From Ammoniphilus resinae (GTDB lineage Bacteria > Bacillota > Bacilli > Aneurinibacillales > RAOX-1): a stretch of 64,000 nucleotides of DNA. The notes under the pieces were generated by a model. The model ran no database searches and was not told the origin of the DNA. It saw only the letters and a program-made list of their open reading frames with translations. Shown here piece by piece: positions 8,595-17,192 of the stretch. The position numbers and the translations under genes were made by a program. Location: positions 124,001 through 188,000 of the forward strand of contig NZ_JAGGKT010000004.1 in NCBI RefSeq assembly GCF_017873965.1, read 5' to 3'. How positions within the stretch are numbered: position 1 is the first letter of the stretch; each line of letters opens with the position of its first letter.

Positions 8595-9994
8595 TATGAA
8601 AGAATGGCTTGCCGTAGTCTAGCCATACCTTCTTCTATTTCCTTCTTGTTTAGATGTCCATAACCCAAAATTATTTGGTTAGGATGTTTTCCTTTTTGCA
8701 TGGTATGGTCTTCCACTGGGTAGATTTTAACTCCAAGCCGATCAGTTTTCTCAAGTAATTCTTTTGAAAACTCCTGTTCTTTAAATTCTGCTATAAGATG
8801 CAAGCCAGTGGAATGACCGAAAATATCAACTTGATTTGAAAAAGTGCTTTTTAAACAACAGATCAGGAAATCTCTTCGGTTTCTATAAATTTTCCTCATC
8901 TTAACAATATGCCTTTCCAAATGGCCTTCCTCTATAAATTGTGCAAGGACAAGCTGATCTATAGAAGGGGTGTGGAGATCCGTAAACCATTTTAACTTCC
9001 GGCTTTGTTCAATCAGTTGTGTAGGGAGGATTAAATAGCCCATTCTAATAGCTGGTGACAGAATTTTGCTGAAGGAACCAATATACAACACACGCTCCGG
9101 CTCTAACCCTTGTAATGAACTGACAGGCGGTCCTTCATAGCGAAATTCACTGTCGTAATCATCCTCAATAAGATAACAATTTGTTTTTCTCGAGTACTGA
9201 ATCAATTGAATACGCCGTTGAATTGGCAGCGTCCCTCCCAACGGAAACTGGTGGGAGGGAGTCACATAGACGAATTTGGGGCTTTTCTCCAACGGAAGCA
9301 AGGATGTATCCAGTCCATATTTATCCGCGGGTACAGGATAAAGCTGTGCACCGGTCGATTCAAATATTATTTGAATATCAATGGTGATCGGATCTTCCAT
9401 AATCACTGTGTCATTCGGTGATAAAAGTAATTTGGAAACAAGCGTCATCGCCTGTGTTGCACCCGAGGTAATCACAATTTGATCTGGATGGCAGTCAACG
9501 CCTCTCGTTTTTAGTAAATACTGCGATAAAACCCGCCTTAACTCTGGGCGCCCTTCAGGAATATCATATCCGAATGTAGAAGGCGGCGTATCGTTCCAAA
9601 TGGTAGAAGTCAGCCGGGCCCAAGTTTTACGTGGGAATAGATCCAATGCGGGGATCCCTGAACGAAAGTTAATGATGGCATCATCCTTTTTTCTTTTTTC
9701 ATCTGAATCGAAAGCACGTAATAAACCCACCTTTTTATGTGGTTCCAAGAAAGCCCCGGGGGCAACGTAGGTCCCTGACCCTCCTCGTGACACAACAAAA
9801 CCCTCAGCTAGCAGTTGATCATAGGCATCCAAGATCACATTTCTGGATACGTTTAATTGAGAAGATAATTCGCGAGTGGATGGAAGTTTAACATCTGCTT
9901 TTAGTTGTCCGTTTAATATCTTTTCTCTTATTTGCTGATAAACCTGCCTATTTAAAGGCACATCTAGCGAGCGATCAATGGGGATCCAAAGCAT
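8594..9994 (-). CDS. MocR/PdxR-type regulator, probable controller of the adjacent proline dehydrogenase
   Basis: This is a second, distinct GntR-aminotransferase chimera of 466 residues. The winged helix spans about 12-78 (KLPSTRELSSQLNVSRNVI) and the PLP fold starts near 105, with EDDYDSEFRY and Lys310 in GSFSKILSP. Its closest named relatives are PdxR, GabR and similar regulators. It starts at ATG 9994 after GAAGGAG and is divergent from the proline dehydrogenase at 10113. The 118-bp gap holds direct repeats typical of MocR operators. Proline or a derivative as co-inducer is inference. Confidence 0.87.
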   Translation of the reverse strand: MLWIPIDRSLDVPLNRQVYQQIREKILNGQLKADVKLPSTRELSSQLNVSRNVILDAYDQLLAEGFVVSRGGSGTYVAPGAFLEPHKKVGLLRAFDSDEKRKKDDAIINFRSGIPALDLFPRKTWARLTSTIWNDTPPSTFGYDIPEGRPELRRVLSQYLLKTRGVDCHPDQIVITSGATQAMTLVSKLLLSPNDTVIMEDPITIDIQIIFESTGAQLYPVPADKYGLDTSLLPLEKSPKFVYVTPSHQFPLGGTLPIQRRIQLIQYSRKTNCYLIEDDYDSEFRYEGPPVSSLQGLEPERVLYIGSFSKILSPAIRMGYLILPTQLIEQSRKLKWFTDLHTPSIDQLVLAQFIEEGHLERHIVKMRKIYRNRRDFLICCLKSTFSNQVDIFGHSTGLHLIAEFKEQEFSKELLEKTDRLGVKIYPVEDHTMQKGKHPNQIILGYGHLNKKEIEEGMARLRQAILS

Positions 9995-10012
9995 CGTTAC
10001 ATTTTCTCCTTC

Positions 10013-10081
10013 ATAAAAGTGGTACCATCAAAAATCATAAAAGGTGGTACTGATATAAACCATTTTACCATGATAAAGTGG
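10013..10081. promoter_or_regulatory. Direct-repeat operator between mocR and proline dehydrogenase
   Basis: ATAAAAGTGGTACC (10013-10026) and ATAAAAGGTGGTACT (10037-10051) are direct repeats about 24 bp apart, with a third partial copy ATAAAGTGG at 10073-10081. MocR-family regulators bind head-to-tail repeats in divergent promoters, and these sit exactly in the divergent gap. The regulator assignment is inference. Confidence 0.6.
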
Positions 10082-10112
10082 ATTTAAATAATGAAGAGGA
10101 GAGGTAATAATC

Positions 10113-11069
10113 ATGAAAAAACCTGAAGCCCAGGTCTCTGAAGCACTTAAATCCATTGCACGAAATCAGCATATAAAATCCTATATTCAGCAATCAAATG
10201 AGCTCTATCCACTATTATTAAAAGCTGCCAAACGGTTTATTACAGGGGAGAGCAGAATAGATGGGATCAAGATAGCCAATGAATTGATTTCCAAAGGCTA
10301 TTTTATTTCACTGGAATACATTTGGGAAAACACAACCGATCTCAAGGAATGTATAAAGGCCAAAGACCAGTTTTTAGGTCTTATAGAAAAGATGGGTTCG
10401 CTATCTATGAACCAGACTGTATCACTTGACCTTTCACATATTGGATTATCTGTCAATCCAGGCACAGCCTCCAGTCATCTGCTTGAATTGGCACAAAAAG
10501 CATACCAGCACGGAATAACTCTGATGATCAGTATGGAGGAATCGGCAAAAACGGATGATATTTTGGATGTCTATAAAAAAACATCCAAGCATTACCCTAA
10601 TGTTGGGATTACAATCCAGGCAAACTTGCACCGATCCAGTCATGATATTCAGGAACTCATTCATTATCCGGGTAAAATACGGATGGTCAAAGGTGCTTAC
10701 CAGGAATCCTCTGACATTGCCATGTCCAGATCAAAGGAATTAAATAACCGTTACCTTGATTTTATAGAACAGCTAATAGAAGTGAACCATCCGACATCTA
10801 TTGCGACGCATGATGAAATTCTTATTCAGGAAATGAGGCAGCGCCAATATTTGACACATAATGCAGAGATCGAAATGCTCTACGGAATACGTCCGGATTT
10901 ATTGAAGGATTTAAGAGGTAAAGGGTATAATTGTAAAGTTTACTTAACCTATGGACAAGAGTGGTTCTTGTATTTATGCCACCGAATCGCTGAATATCCA
11001 GAAAACCTGTATATTGCGGTAGCTAATATGATAGATCCACCCTTATTAGAGGGAAGCAGTTCTTATTAA
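10113..11069 (+). CDS. Proline dehydrogenase family protein
   Basis: The 318-residue protein has proline dehydrogenase (PutA/FadM TIM-barrel) motifs: IRMVKGAYQE, a SIATHDE strand, EMLYGIRPDLLKDL, and a C-terminal LCHRIAEYPENLYIAVANM helix. The enzyme oxidises proline to pyrroline-5-carboxylate with FAD and passes electrons to the membrane. ATG 10113 is preceded by GAGGAGAGG. No pyrroline-5-carboxylate dehydrogenase gene sits next to it, so it probably works with one elsewhere. It is divergent from a MocR regulator that likely controls it. Length is normal for monofunctional Gram-positive enzymes. Confidence 0.85.
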   Translation: MKKPEAQVSEALKSIARNQHIKSYIQQSNELYPLLLKAAKRFITGESRIDGIKIANELISKGYFISLEYIWENTTDLKECIKAKDQFLGLIEKMGSLSMNQTVSLDLSHIGLSVNPGTASSHLLELAQKAYQHGITLMISMEESAKTDDILDVYKKTSKHYPNVGITIQANLHRSSHDIQELIHYPGKIRMVKGAYQESSDIAMSRSKELNNRYLDFIEQLIEVNHPTSIATHDEILIQEMRQRQYLTHNAEIEMLYGIRPDLLKDLRGKGYNCKVYLTYGQEWFLYLCHRIAEYPENLYIAVANMIDPPLLEGSSSY

Positions 11070-11432
11070 AAATTCTGCTCTGTAATTTCTTGTGTGGTTG
11101 GGTGAAGATACCCATTTGAATATAAGTTCCAGTTATGGGTGGGGTGGGGGTCAACTATACCGCGTCCCACCTCCACCTTCATCTTTTGGAATTCCCTCAC
11201 CCCCATTCCTCTTTCACCGAAAGATTATTCGTTTGCTCATTGAACCCTACCGCAGGCGCTATATTTTAACCTTGCGAAAATAGTGATTACATAATGCACC
11301 ATCATCTCTTACATTAAATTTCTTATAATTGTTTGAAATCTTTGTAGGCAAAGAGGATTTAAAAAAGGTCAGGATTTTGCAGGATACAAATAGAGTACCG
11401 AAGAAAGTGATATAATTGATGATGTAGAGTAA

Positions 11433-11564
11433 AGAACTGCGCAGACCTTTCTAAGATGGGTTCCTCCAGTAAATATAATAGAGGAAAATCGCTTAACATA
11501 TTACTTAACACTTGATAAAGCACATACAACAACAGAAGATTATAGGAATTTATTGCACTTGTAG
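11433..11564 (+). pseudogene. Short open stretch, possible gene remnant, in a gene-poor interval
   Basis: The 650 bp between the proline dehydrogenase and the next gene holds no convincing gene. One stretch reads RWVPPVNIIEENRL followed by TYYLTLDKAHTTTED, coding-like in composition, and ends at TAG 11562-11564. It has no start codon or ribosome binding site. I treat it as a probable fragment of unknown origin. The rest (11070-11432, 11565-11721) shows nothing I can name; a GC-rich patch at 11135-11210 is not coding-like. Confidence 0.25.
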
Positions 11565-11721
11565 AACGTAGGTAGACGATCCTCTAGATCAGTATACATG
11601 TGTAAGTTAATTTAGCATCTCTTTTAGGTTTTGGAATAATCAGACCATTTCGTAAGACTAATCATTTAGTAATAAACCTTTTTATCTGTCTCACAGGTTA
11701 ATTTATATTAAGGAGCCTTAA

Positions 11722-12723
11722 ATGTGGATTCAAAAGAGTATAAAGCTCTACCAATTCGGTAGCCCGAAGGATGTATTAAATGTTGAATTTAAAACCATCG
11801 AACCACCAAAGGATAATGAAATCCTTGTTCGAGTGTTAGCGCGCCCTATCAATCCTTCTGACATAATACCAATAAAAGGTTCTTATTCTCACCGTATTTC
11901 CCTACCTCATATTCCTGGTTATGAAGGAGTTGGAATTGTTGAAGATGTAGGACCTTTTGTTTCTCAAAATCTTATCGGAAAACGTGTCTTACCCTTGCGT
12001 GGGGAAGGTACTTGGCAGGAACTTGTTAAAACAACAGCGGAATTAGCCGTTTCTATTCCGGATACTATTGACGACTTTACGGCATCTCAAATGTATATAA
12101 ACCCTATTACTGCCTGGGTGACTTGTACGGAAATCTTAAAGATAAGAGCGAATGATGTACTGTTGGTAAATGCCTGCGGTTCTTCAATCGGACATATTTA
12201 TGCTCAATTATCAAAGATTTTAGGTTTTAAGTTAATTGCAGTAACTAGAAATAATAAATATACAGAGGATTTGCTTAAAGTTGGTGCTTCTTATGTTATA
12301 GATACCTCTAAAACTCCCTTAAATGAAACGGTTATGGAATTAACAAATGGAATGGGGGCGGATGCTGCTATTGACCTCGTTGGAGGTTCAGCTGGGAACG
12401 ACTTGGCTTTTTGTGTGCATCCTGGAGGAAATTTCTTAACCATCGGCCTTTTATCTGGGGTGCAAGTAAATTGGACGGATATTGTAAACCGTGCAAAAGT
12501 GAATGCTAATCTGTTTCATTTACGGAATTGGAATCAAAATGTCACCGCTAATAAATGGCAAGAAACCTTTCATCGGTTGATAAGACTAATAGAAGATAAA
12601 GAATTAAGTTTGATGAAGGTCGATTCTACATATGACTTATCGGATGTAAAAAAGGCTGTTGATGTTGTTGAATCTTCTAAAGAAAACAAAGGCAAAGTTC
12701 TTTTAACAAGCTACCCGGTGTAA
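11722..12723 (+). CDS. Medium-chain (MDR) zinc-independent oxidoreductase, quinone/enoyl reductase type
   Basis: The 333-residue protein has the GroES-like N domain (ILVRVLARPINPSDI; IPGYEGVGIVEDVG) and a Rossmann domain with LLVNACGSSIGHIYAQLSKI as the dinucleotide site. The catalytic zinc cysteine is absent, placing it in the quinone oxidoreductase / mitochondrial-type enoyl reductase branch, which uses NADPH. SYSHRISLPHIPGYEG resembles 2-enoyl thioester reductases. It starts at ATG 11722 after AAGGAG, is monocistronic, and has no neighbour that hints at its substrate. Confidence 0.8.
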   Translation: MWIQKSIKLYQFGSPKDVLNVEFKTIEPPKDNEILVRVLARPINPSDIIPIKGSYSHRISLPHIPGYEGVGIVEDVGPFVSQNLIGKRVLPLRGEGTWQELVKTTAELAVSIPDTIDDFTASQMYINPITAWVTCTEILKIRANDVLLVNACGSSIGHIYAQLSKILGFKLIAVTRNNKYTEDLLKVGASYVIDTSKTPLNETVMELTNGMGADAAIDLVGGSAGNDLAFCVHPGGNFLTIGLLSGVQVNWTDIVNRAKVNANLFHLRNWNQNVTANKWQETFHRLIRLIEDKELSLMKVDSTYDLSDVKKAVDVVESSKENKGKVLLTSYPV

Positions 12724-13188
12724 ACACAGTAAGGTGATTTTAAACAGTAGAATTGAATCCTTTCCCTCAGACTTAAGGAAACAGTGCAGTCAAATTTTGT
12801 CGGGAAATCTTAACAAAGCTTTATCAAATAATCGGCTATTGTTAATGTTAAAAGAGCCAAGAAACAGGTTGTGTTGAAATTACGATCTTGGTAAGTTCGT
12901 GCTTAGCTGCGGTTCTAAGGGAAGGTATAACGAACACATAGTTCAGATGATACGGTGCAATCTTTGATAAAAATTGGAAAAGCAATAGCAGTTTGTTCGT
13001 GGGGGAACAGGGGAGGATGTACTCAAGGGAACAGCAAAGGTAATGGAGAAGTCGAAGTAAAGCTAAACGAGATGGAAATCAAGTATACGGAGATAACTTT
13101 AGAATTCATCAAAAAAATATATTATGTATGGGGTACCGTTGGGAAACCGCATTTACGGCGATAAGCATATTGTTTAGGGGAGAAAATT
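12724..13188. other. 465-bp intergenic region without a supported gene
   Basis: A 69-codon GTG-initiated open frame (12955-13164) exists, but its composition (CSWGNRGGCTQGNSKGNG) is not protein-like and no ribosome binding site precedes it. Purine-rich G/A-heavy segments (12900-13080) are unlike the flanking AT-rich spacers and could come from a structured RNA. I could not fit them to a known riboswitch or a complete group II intron. Confidence 0.4.
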
Positions 13189-14043
13189 ATGGTTTATTTA
13201 CATACTTTTTCATTTCCAAATGAGGATATGGAATTTGATTTTTTCATGAACATAAAAAGAACGTGCTATGACTCGTTTTATCCATTTAAAATTTTATCAA
13301 GAAATGGCTTTGAAACGATTGTTTTCGAGCCAGTGACGATTTTATATGGCGGAAATGGTTCAGGAAAATCTACAGCATTAAATGTGATAGCAGAAAAAAC
13401 AGGAATCAAACGTGATTCCATCTATAATAAATCTAATTTCTATCCTAATTTTGTCAATATGTGTGAGATGCAGCTTAAGGCGGACATTCCTGAAAATAGC
13501 AGGATTATTACTAGTGATGATGTATTTGATTATATGTTGAATATCCGAAATCTCAATGAGGGAATAGACCAAAAACGGGAAAAACTTTTTGAAGAATATT
13601 TGGATGCGAAGTATTCCCACTTTCAGATGAAATCTATGGTAGATTACGAGCAGTTAAAAAAAGTTAACACAGCTAGAAGTAGAACACAGTCCCGTTTTGT
13701 GAGAAATGAATTAATGGATAATGTGAGGGAATATTCGAATGGGGAAAGTGCATTCCTGTATTTCACTGAAAAAATTGGTGAAAATGGACTTTATATTTTG
13801 GATGAGCCGGAAAACAGTCTTTCCCCAAAACGCCAGCTGGAATTGGTAAAATTTATTGAAGACTCTACCCGGTTTTTTGGCTGTCAATTTATCATATCAA
13901 CACATTCTCCATTTCTACTATCCATGGGGGAGGCAAAAATTTATAATCTTGATGAAAACCCTGTTAAGGTTAGACGCTGGACGGAATTAGAAAATGTCCG
14001 TACATACTATGAATTTTTCAAAAGACATGAAAACAAGTTTTAA
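13189..14043 (+). CDS. Orphan ABC/AAA-type ATPase (SMC/RecF-like, AAA_21 type)
   Basis: A single 284-residue ATPase has Walker A YGGNGSGKST (53-62), an ABC signature-like SNGES near 180, Walker B GLYILDEPENSLSP, and an H-loop ISTHSPFLL. These appear in the order seen in RecF/SMC-type ATPases. The short middle replaces the long coiled coil of SMC proteins, and there is no TOPRIM domain as in OLD nucleases. ATG 13189 follows AGGGGAG. Many such stand-alone ATPases work in toxin, retron or defence pairs, but no partner is visible: upstream is non-coding and downstream is the TnA transposon end. A partner may have been lost by that insertion (inference). Confidence 0.7.
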   Translation: MVYLHTFSFPNEDMEFDFFMNIKRTCYDSFYPFKILSRNGFETIVFEPVTILYGGNGSGKSTALNVIAEKTGIKRDSIYNKSNFYPNFVNMCEMQLKADIPENSRIITSDDVFDYMLNIRNLNEGIDQKREKLFEEYLDAKYSHFQMKSMVDYEQLKKVNTARSRTQSRFVRNELMDNVREYSNGESAFLYFTEKIGENGLYILDEPENSLSPKRQLELVKFIEDSTRFFGCQFIISTHSPFLLSMGEAKIYNLDENPVKVRRWTELENVRTYYEFFKRHENKF

Positions 14044-14258
14044 GGATGTTGAAGAACTTTGAATAATACTTCTAGAAAAATAGTAGTTACCTCGTAAAAA
14101 ACCGGCCCTCGGCATGGTTAAGAATTTGAAAGTGATCTGCACATGCGTATTTAATAATAGGAAACCCCCAAAAAAAGTAGGGATGAAACAACCACCGCTA
14201 TCGATTGATATGAAATAGTAAAGGTTTTAATAACAAAACACTCCTTGGACAAGTAAAG

Positions 14259-14296
14259 GGGGTTCAGCCGAGATACGTGTAAAAATGGGTCATAGT
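14259..14296 (+). repeat. TnA left terminal inverted repeat
   Basis: It begins GGGGTTCAGCCGAGATACGT and matches the complement of 20718-20755 in 34 of the first 34 bases. Just inside, GGGTCATA (14287) pairs with TATGACCC (to about 14322), so the tip is followed by a hairpin. Confidence 0.9.
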
Positions 14297-14468
14297 CTGG
14301 AATTCACTTCCAGTTATGACCCGTGTTTATAGGTGTAGATGAATTTTCTTTTCAACTCTCGAATCCCGATAGTTTCATAAACCATCCTTTTAAAGAAGGA
14401 GTTTAGTTTATGATTGTTTGCGAGATAAAAAGACCGTTACATACTGCATTGGACTTTGGCACATCGTA

Positions 14469-15519
14469 TCACTGCCCCCGATTTGCCAATGCCTTATAAT
14501 TGGGAGCCAATGGAGGTTGTTCTAGCCACCCATTTTTGATCATAAGATTAGCACAATCTTCAGCATATTGAGCTACTTCCATAAAAAGTCGATAATAATA
14601 GCTTCCTAAATCACGCCTGGGACTTGCAGCTACGGCAGTTCCATAATTTCCAATGCCTGCGGCAATTAAAGCGGTGGTATGAAACATCATAAGCTTATCG
14701 GAAAAAGGAGGAACCGTTGTATCCGTTGCCCCATAATCCCAAGTCATAGCGGCAGGGATATTTTCATCAATCAGAACGGAACTGAATATATTTACATGCT
14801 TTTTTGCCATTTCCACGCCCCTCATCAAGATTTCACGAACCTCTTTAGATTGGGCGACTTGAGTAAATCCAATCAATAATGCTCTTCCAATAATGTTGGT
14901 TTGCGTATTGTTGAACAGATGGGTAATTTCAACGGCATTTAGTGGTCTTCGGTCGCCAAAAAAACCGGTTAGAAAATTTTGTTTTTCCACAAAATCAACA
15001 TGGTCCGGATTAGGAATGTAGGGAGGTCGAACATATAACCCTTGCGACAATAAAAGGTTTTTTGCTCGATTGTTTAATTCGGTAGCAGATGCAATGCATT
15101 CTGTAAAAAATTCATTTACATCGGATCGTGTTGTAAGTCCTGTGGCTACACCGGTCGCCGCAATCCCAAGGATCGCCATGTTCTTTATATACTGAAGGAT
15201 GAAGGAATCGGAATATAAACGAGGAGCATCTAATTTTACATCCTCTTGTGTGAAGTCATACGGAATAGGAAAATTCCCTTTATTTAAAATTTCTGTTAAG
15301 GTTTGGATGTGTTTTTGGCATAAATGCAACGCATATGCCACAATATTTTTAGTTTCATGGTCCTCTGTTTTTTCCAGAAAGTAGCTTAAAACGCCATATC
15401 CCCATACTATCGCTCATGTATTGAGCCCAAAGACTTCCCATTTCGGCTGCAGTGAGTTTCGGATTGTGTTCTATATCGTGTTCCTTTTGTTTGGTTGTAT
15501 CTAGATGATCAATGGTCAC
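14469..15519 (-). pseudogene. DUF3231-family protein gene with one frameshift
   Basis: The minus strand encodes a DUF3231-type protein found in spore-forming Bacillales. GTG 15519 (after GAGGTG) opens MTIDHLDTTKQ..., with LTAAEMGSLWAQYMSDSMG as the family N-terminal signature. Reading then runs into a stop after GKNRGP. The neighbouring frame continues YFLEKTEDHETKNIVAYAL through 290 residues to TGA 14469. One base around 15385-15390 restores a product of about 349 residues with two tandem repeats, normal for the family. The function of DUF3231 is unknown to me. It is either a recent pseudogene or a sequencing indel in the run GTTTTAAGC. It is the last gene of the TnA passenger block. Confidence 0.7.
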
Positions 15520-15538
15520 TTTAACACCTCTTATGAGC

Positions 15539-15703
15539 TTATAAATTTTTCAAGATCAGCCTTATTGATTCGAATTTGACATTTTCAAAGTTAAAAGCTA
15601 TTCGGTCACCTTTATGAAGATTTATGACTTCTCGAACTACCTTTGGAATGATGATTTGCCCTTTTGAGCTGATTTTTGAAACCCTACATACAGATGAATT
15701 CAC
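15539..15703 (-). CDS. AbrB/SpoVT-type DNA-binding protein 1
   Basis: This 54-residue protein is a bare swapped-hairpin domain: VSKISSKGQIIIPKVVREVI then HKGDRIAFNFEN, the typical beta-strand and loop order of AbrB, MazE and SpoVT N domains. GTG 15703 is the likely start, with AAGG upstream; TAA is at 15539-15541. AbrB-like domains are transition-state regulators or antitoxins; no toxin gene is adjacent. It lies between the membrane-protein gene and DUF3231 within TnA and is 60 percent or so alike to the second AbrB protein at 16456, suggesting duplication. Confidence 0.7.
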   Translation of the reverse strand: MNSSVCRVSKISSKGQIIIPKVVREVINLHKGDRIAFNFENVKFESIRLILKNL

Positions 15704-15776
15704 TCCATATCCTTGATTTTCTTTATTATTCTTTACATTAAACTATAGAATTCCGAGTTGAATAGTTTTTTACGGT

Positions 15777-16301
15777 TTATTTAGCTTTTTCCCTTTTGCG
15801 TATCCATTGACGTTGAGTATTTTCCTTTTCTGTGGGTTGCCGTTCTGGATTTTTAATTACTCCTTCTTGCCATACCTGATACCCATAGATGATTACCGCG
15901 AGGAAAAGCATCAGTAAGAAAACTCCAAACCTCCCCATATTCACTAAGTTATAAAGCCTTCCTTCGAAGAAATGACTTAAACCAAACATGAATAACCCGT
16001 CAATTACGATATTGGTAACCATATACACCCAAAATTTTTGGTATGTGAAATAGAAAATCCACATCGTTCCAACTAAAAATGCTCCATAGGCAAAGGCAAC
16101 ATTGGTGATATATCCCCAAGGAGCAATCTTATCTAACATGATCCACCATTGGAACGTATAAGCCATTTCGAAAAGAATCGTCAGTAACAAAGAAACAAAA
16201 ATGGCAACTGGCATATACCGTTTGATGGATTCCTTTTTCATAAAAAACAACGATAGCCAAGGAAGGATGAGGGATGACCACATGATAATTTTATTGAACA
16301 C
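15777..16301 (-). CDS. Multi-pass membrane protein, probably CBO0543 family
   Basis: The 174-residue protein has about five hydrophobic segments (from IIMWSSLILPWLSLFF to FGVFLLMLFLAVIIYG) and a basic, charged tail ending RKREKAK. Pattern and length fit the CBO0543 family of spore-former membrane proteins, whose role is unknown. Its GTG start (16301) shares one base with the TAG of the upstream Sda-like gene and uses GAGGAGG inside that gene, so the two are translationally coupled. This coupling hints that the small protein acts with, or signals through, this membrane protein (inference). Confidence 0.65.
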   Translation of the reverse strand: MFNKIIMWSSLILPWLSLFFMKKESIKRYMPVAIFVSLLLTILFEMAYTFQWWIMLDKIAPWGYITNVAFAYGAFLVGTMWIFYFTYQKFWVYMVTNIVIDGLFMFGLSHFFEGRLYNLVNMGRFGVFLLMLFLAVIIYGYQVWQEGVIKNPERQPTEKENTQRQWIRKREKAK

Positions 16302-16468
16302 TAGGTAACCTCCTCATCCTCACTGTTCCATATTAAACGTCTTCTTCTTGTCTCTGCTAAGACGATTTTAATTAAATGTTTTTCTTCCATCCCTTTTGCC
16401 TTTTGATACACCTTCATCAACAACTCATCATCAACATTTTCCCATGGAGACCAATCTAGATGATACAT
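16301..16468 (-). CDS. Sda-like sporulation kinase inhibitor
   Basis: A 55-residue protein matches the Sda helical hairpin: VDDELLMKVYQKAKGMEEKH then LIKIVLAETRRRRL, against the Bacillus subtilis Sda pattern DELL--Y-KA--M---FI-LI--E--RR-L. Sda blocks KinA/KinB autophosphorylation and delays sporulation during replication stress. ATG 16468 overlaps the end of the upstream abrB-like gene by 13 nt and the stop overlaps the next gene by 1 nt, so this is a compact three-gene unit. A nine-residue N-terminal extension (MYHLDWSPW) is not in classical Sda. Finding it on a transposon suggests the element may manipulate host entry into sporulation (inference). Confidence 0.65.
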   Translation of the reverse strand: MYHLDWSPWENVDDELLMKVYQKAKGMEEKHLIKIVLAETRRRRLIWNSEDEEVT

Positions 16469-16629
16469 TGTTTCACCTTTTCTAAATCCACCTTATAGAC
16501 TTGGATATGACCATTTTCAATTTTAAACGCTACACTGTCCCCTTCTTGAAGGTTCAAAATATCACGAATGAGCTTAGGTACGGTAATTTGTCCTTTAGAG
16601 CTGATTTTGGAAACTTGCAATGGTTTCAC
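16456..16629 (-). CDS. AbrB/SpoVT-type DNA-binding protein 2
   Basis: The 57-residue AbrB-type swapped-hairpin protein reads VSKISSKGQITVPKLIRDIL then QEGDSVAFKIENGHIQVYK, a closer fit to the family consensus than its downstream paralogue. GTG 16629 is the probable start; TAG is at 16456-16458. It is first in the coupled block and overlaps the Sda-like gene, so it may autoregulate the operon. Confidence 0.75.
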   Translation of the reverse strand: MKPLQVSKISSKGQITVPKLIRDILNLQEGDSVAFKIENGHIQVYKVDLEKVKQCII

Positions 16630-16754
16630 CCCAATAAATCTTTAATTTTCTTTCCTAGTCTTTTTTATTCTTTACTTCCCCTGACATTTTTATAAATTAA
16701 AAAAACAGCTTCAGTTACGAAGCTGTGTTGATTTAATCATGAATTGTAATCCTT

Positions 16755-16910
16755 TTATTTATATTTTCTAATTATTTCTTTTGCTAGTTGTTCAGAACTC
16801 GAACGAATAGATTTACTCAATTGACGAGTAATTTCTAGAATCTTCTCCTGTTCCACTCCTGCTTTTAACATTAAGTTCACGACATACTTAATAGCTTCAT
16901 GATCCACCAC
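16755..16910 (-). CDS. Small helical protein of unknown function
   Basis: A 51-residue open frame from GTG 16910 to TAA 16755 encodes an all-helical, charged peptide (VNLMLKAGVEQEKILEITRQ; SSSEQLAKEIIRKYK). Size and helical pattern recall Spo0E-like phosphatases, but the diagnostic SQELD motif is missing, so I do not assign it. GGGA lies about 10 nt upstream. It is in TnA, upstream of the AbrB/Sda block on the same strand. Confidence 0.4.
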   Translation of the reverse strand: MVDHEAIKYVVNLMLKAGVEQEKILEITRQLSKSIRSSSEQLAKEIIRKYK

Positions 16911-17030
16911 TATACTATATCCCTACTAAAAGGAAATTTTGAACACCTAGTATCTATTATATGCGTCATCAGATTCTAAACGCAATCATTAAAAGATAGC
17001 ACATTACTTCCGGAGAATTAAATAATCATT

Positions 17031-17153
17031 ATACGAAAAACAACCGTTTTTCGCATTGCTAATCCCAAACATATTTTGTGGTCTTTTTTTGTTGAATTTC
17101 AATGCGAAAACTTATATGAAAATCTATATTCAAAAAACATCCGTTTTTAGTAT
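17031..17153. promoter_or_regulatory. Candidate res (resolution) region of TnA
   Basis: Two related imperfect dyads, ATACGAAAAACAACCGTTTT (from 17031) and ATTCAAAAAACATCCGTTTT (from 17128), share the pattern AAAAACA-CCGTTTTT. An extra half-like AATGCGAAAA lies at 17101. They lie just upstream of the serine resolvase gene, where Tn3-family res sites with paired resolvase subsites are found. Crossover site not determinable by eye. Confidence 0.55.
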
Positions 17154-17192
17154 GATATTGATATAAAAACGAGTAAGTAAGGATGATAGATT

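Noticed and set aside
11092-11283. A 63-codon open frame rich in Pro and Gly after proline dehydrogenase
   Set aside because: Low-complexity translation of a G- and C-rich patch, with no ribosome binding site.
12955-13164. A 69-codon GTG-initiated open frame
   Set aside because: Composition (runs of Gly, Asn, Cys) is not protein-like, no ribosome binding site, and it matches nothing I know.
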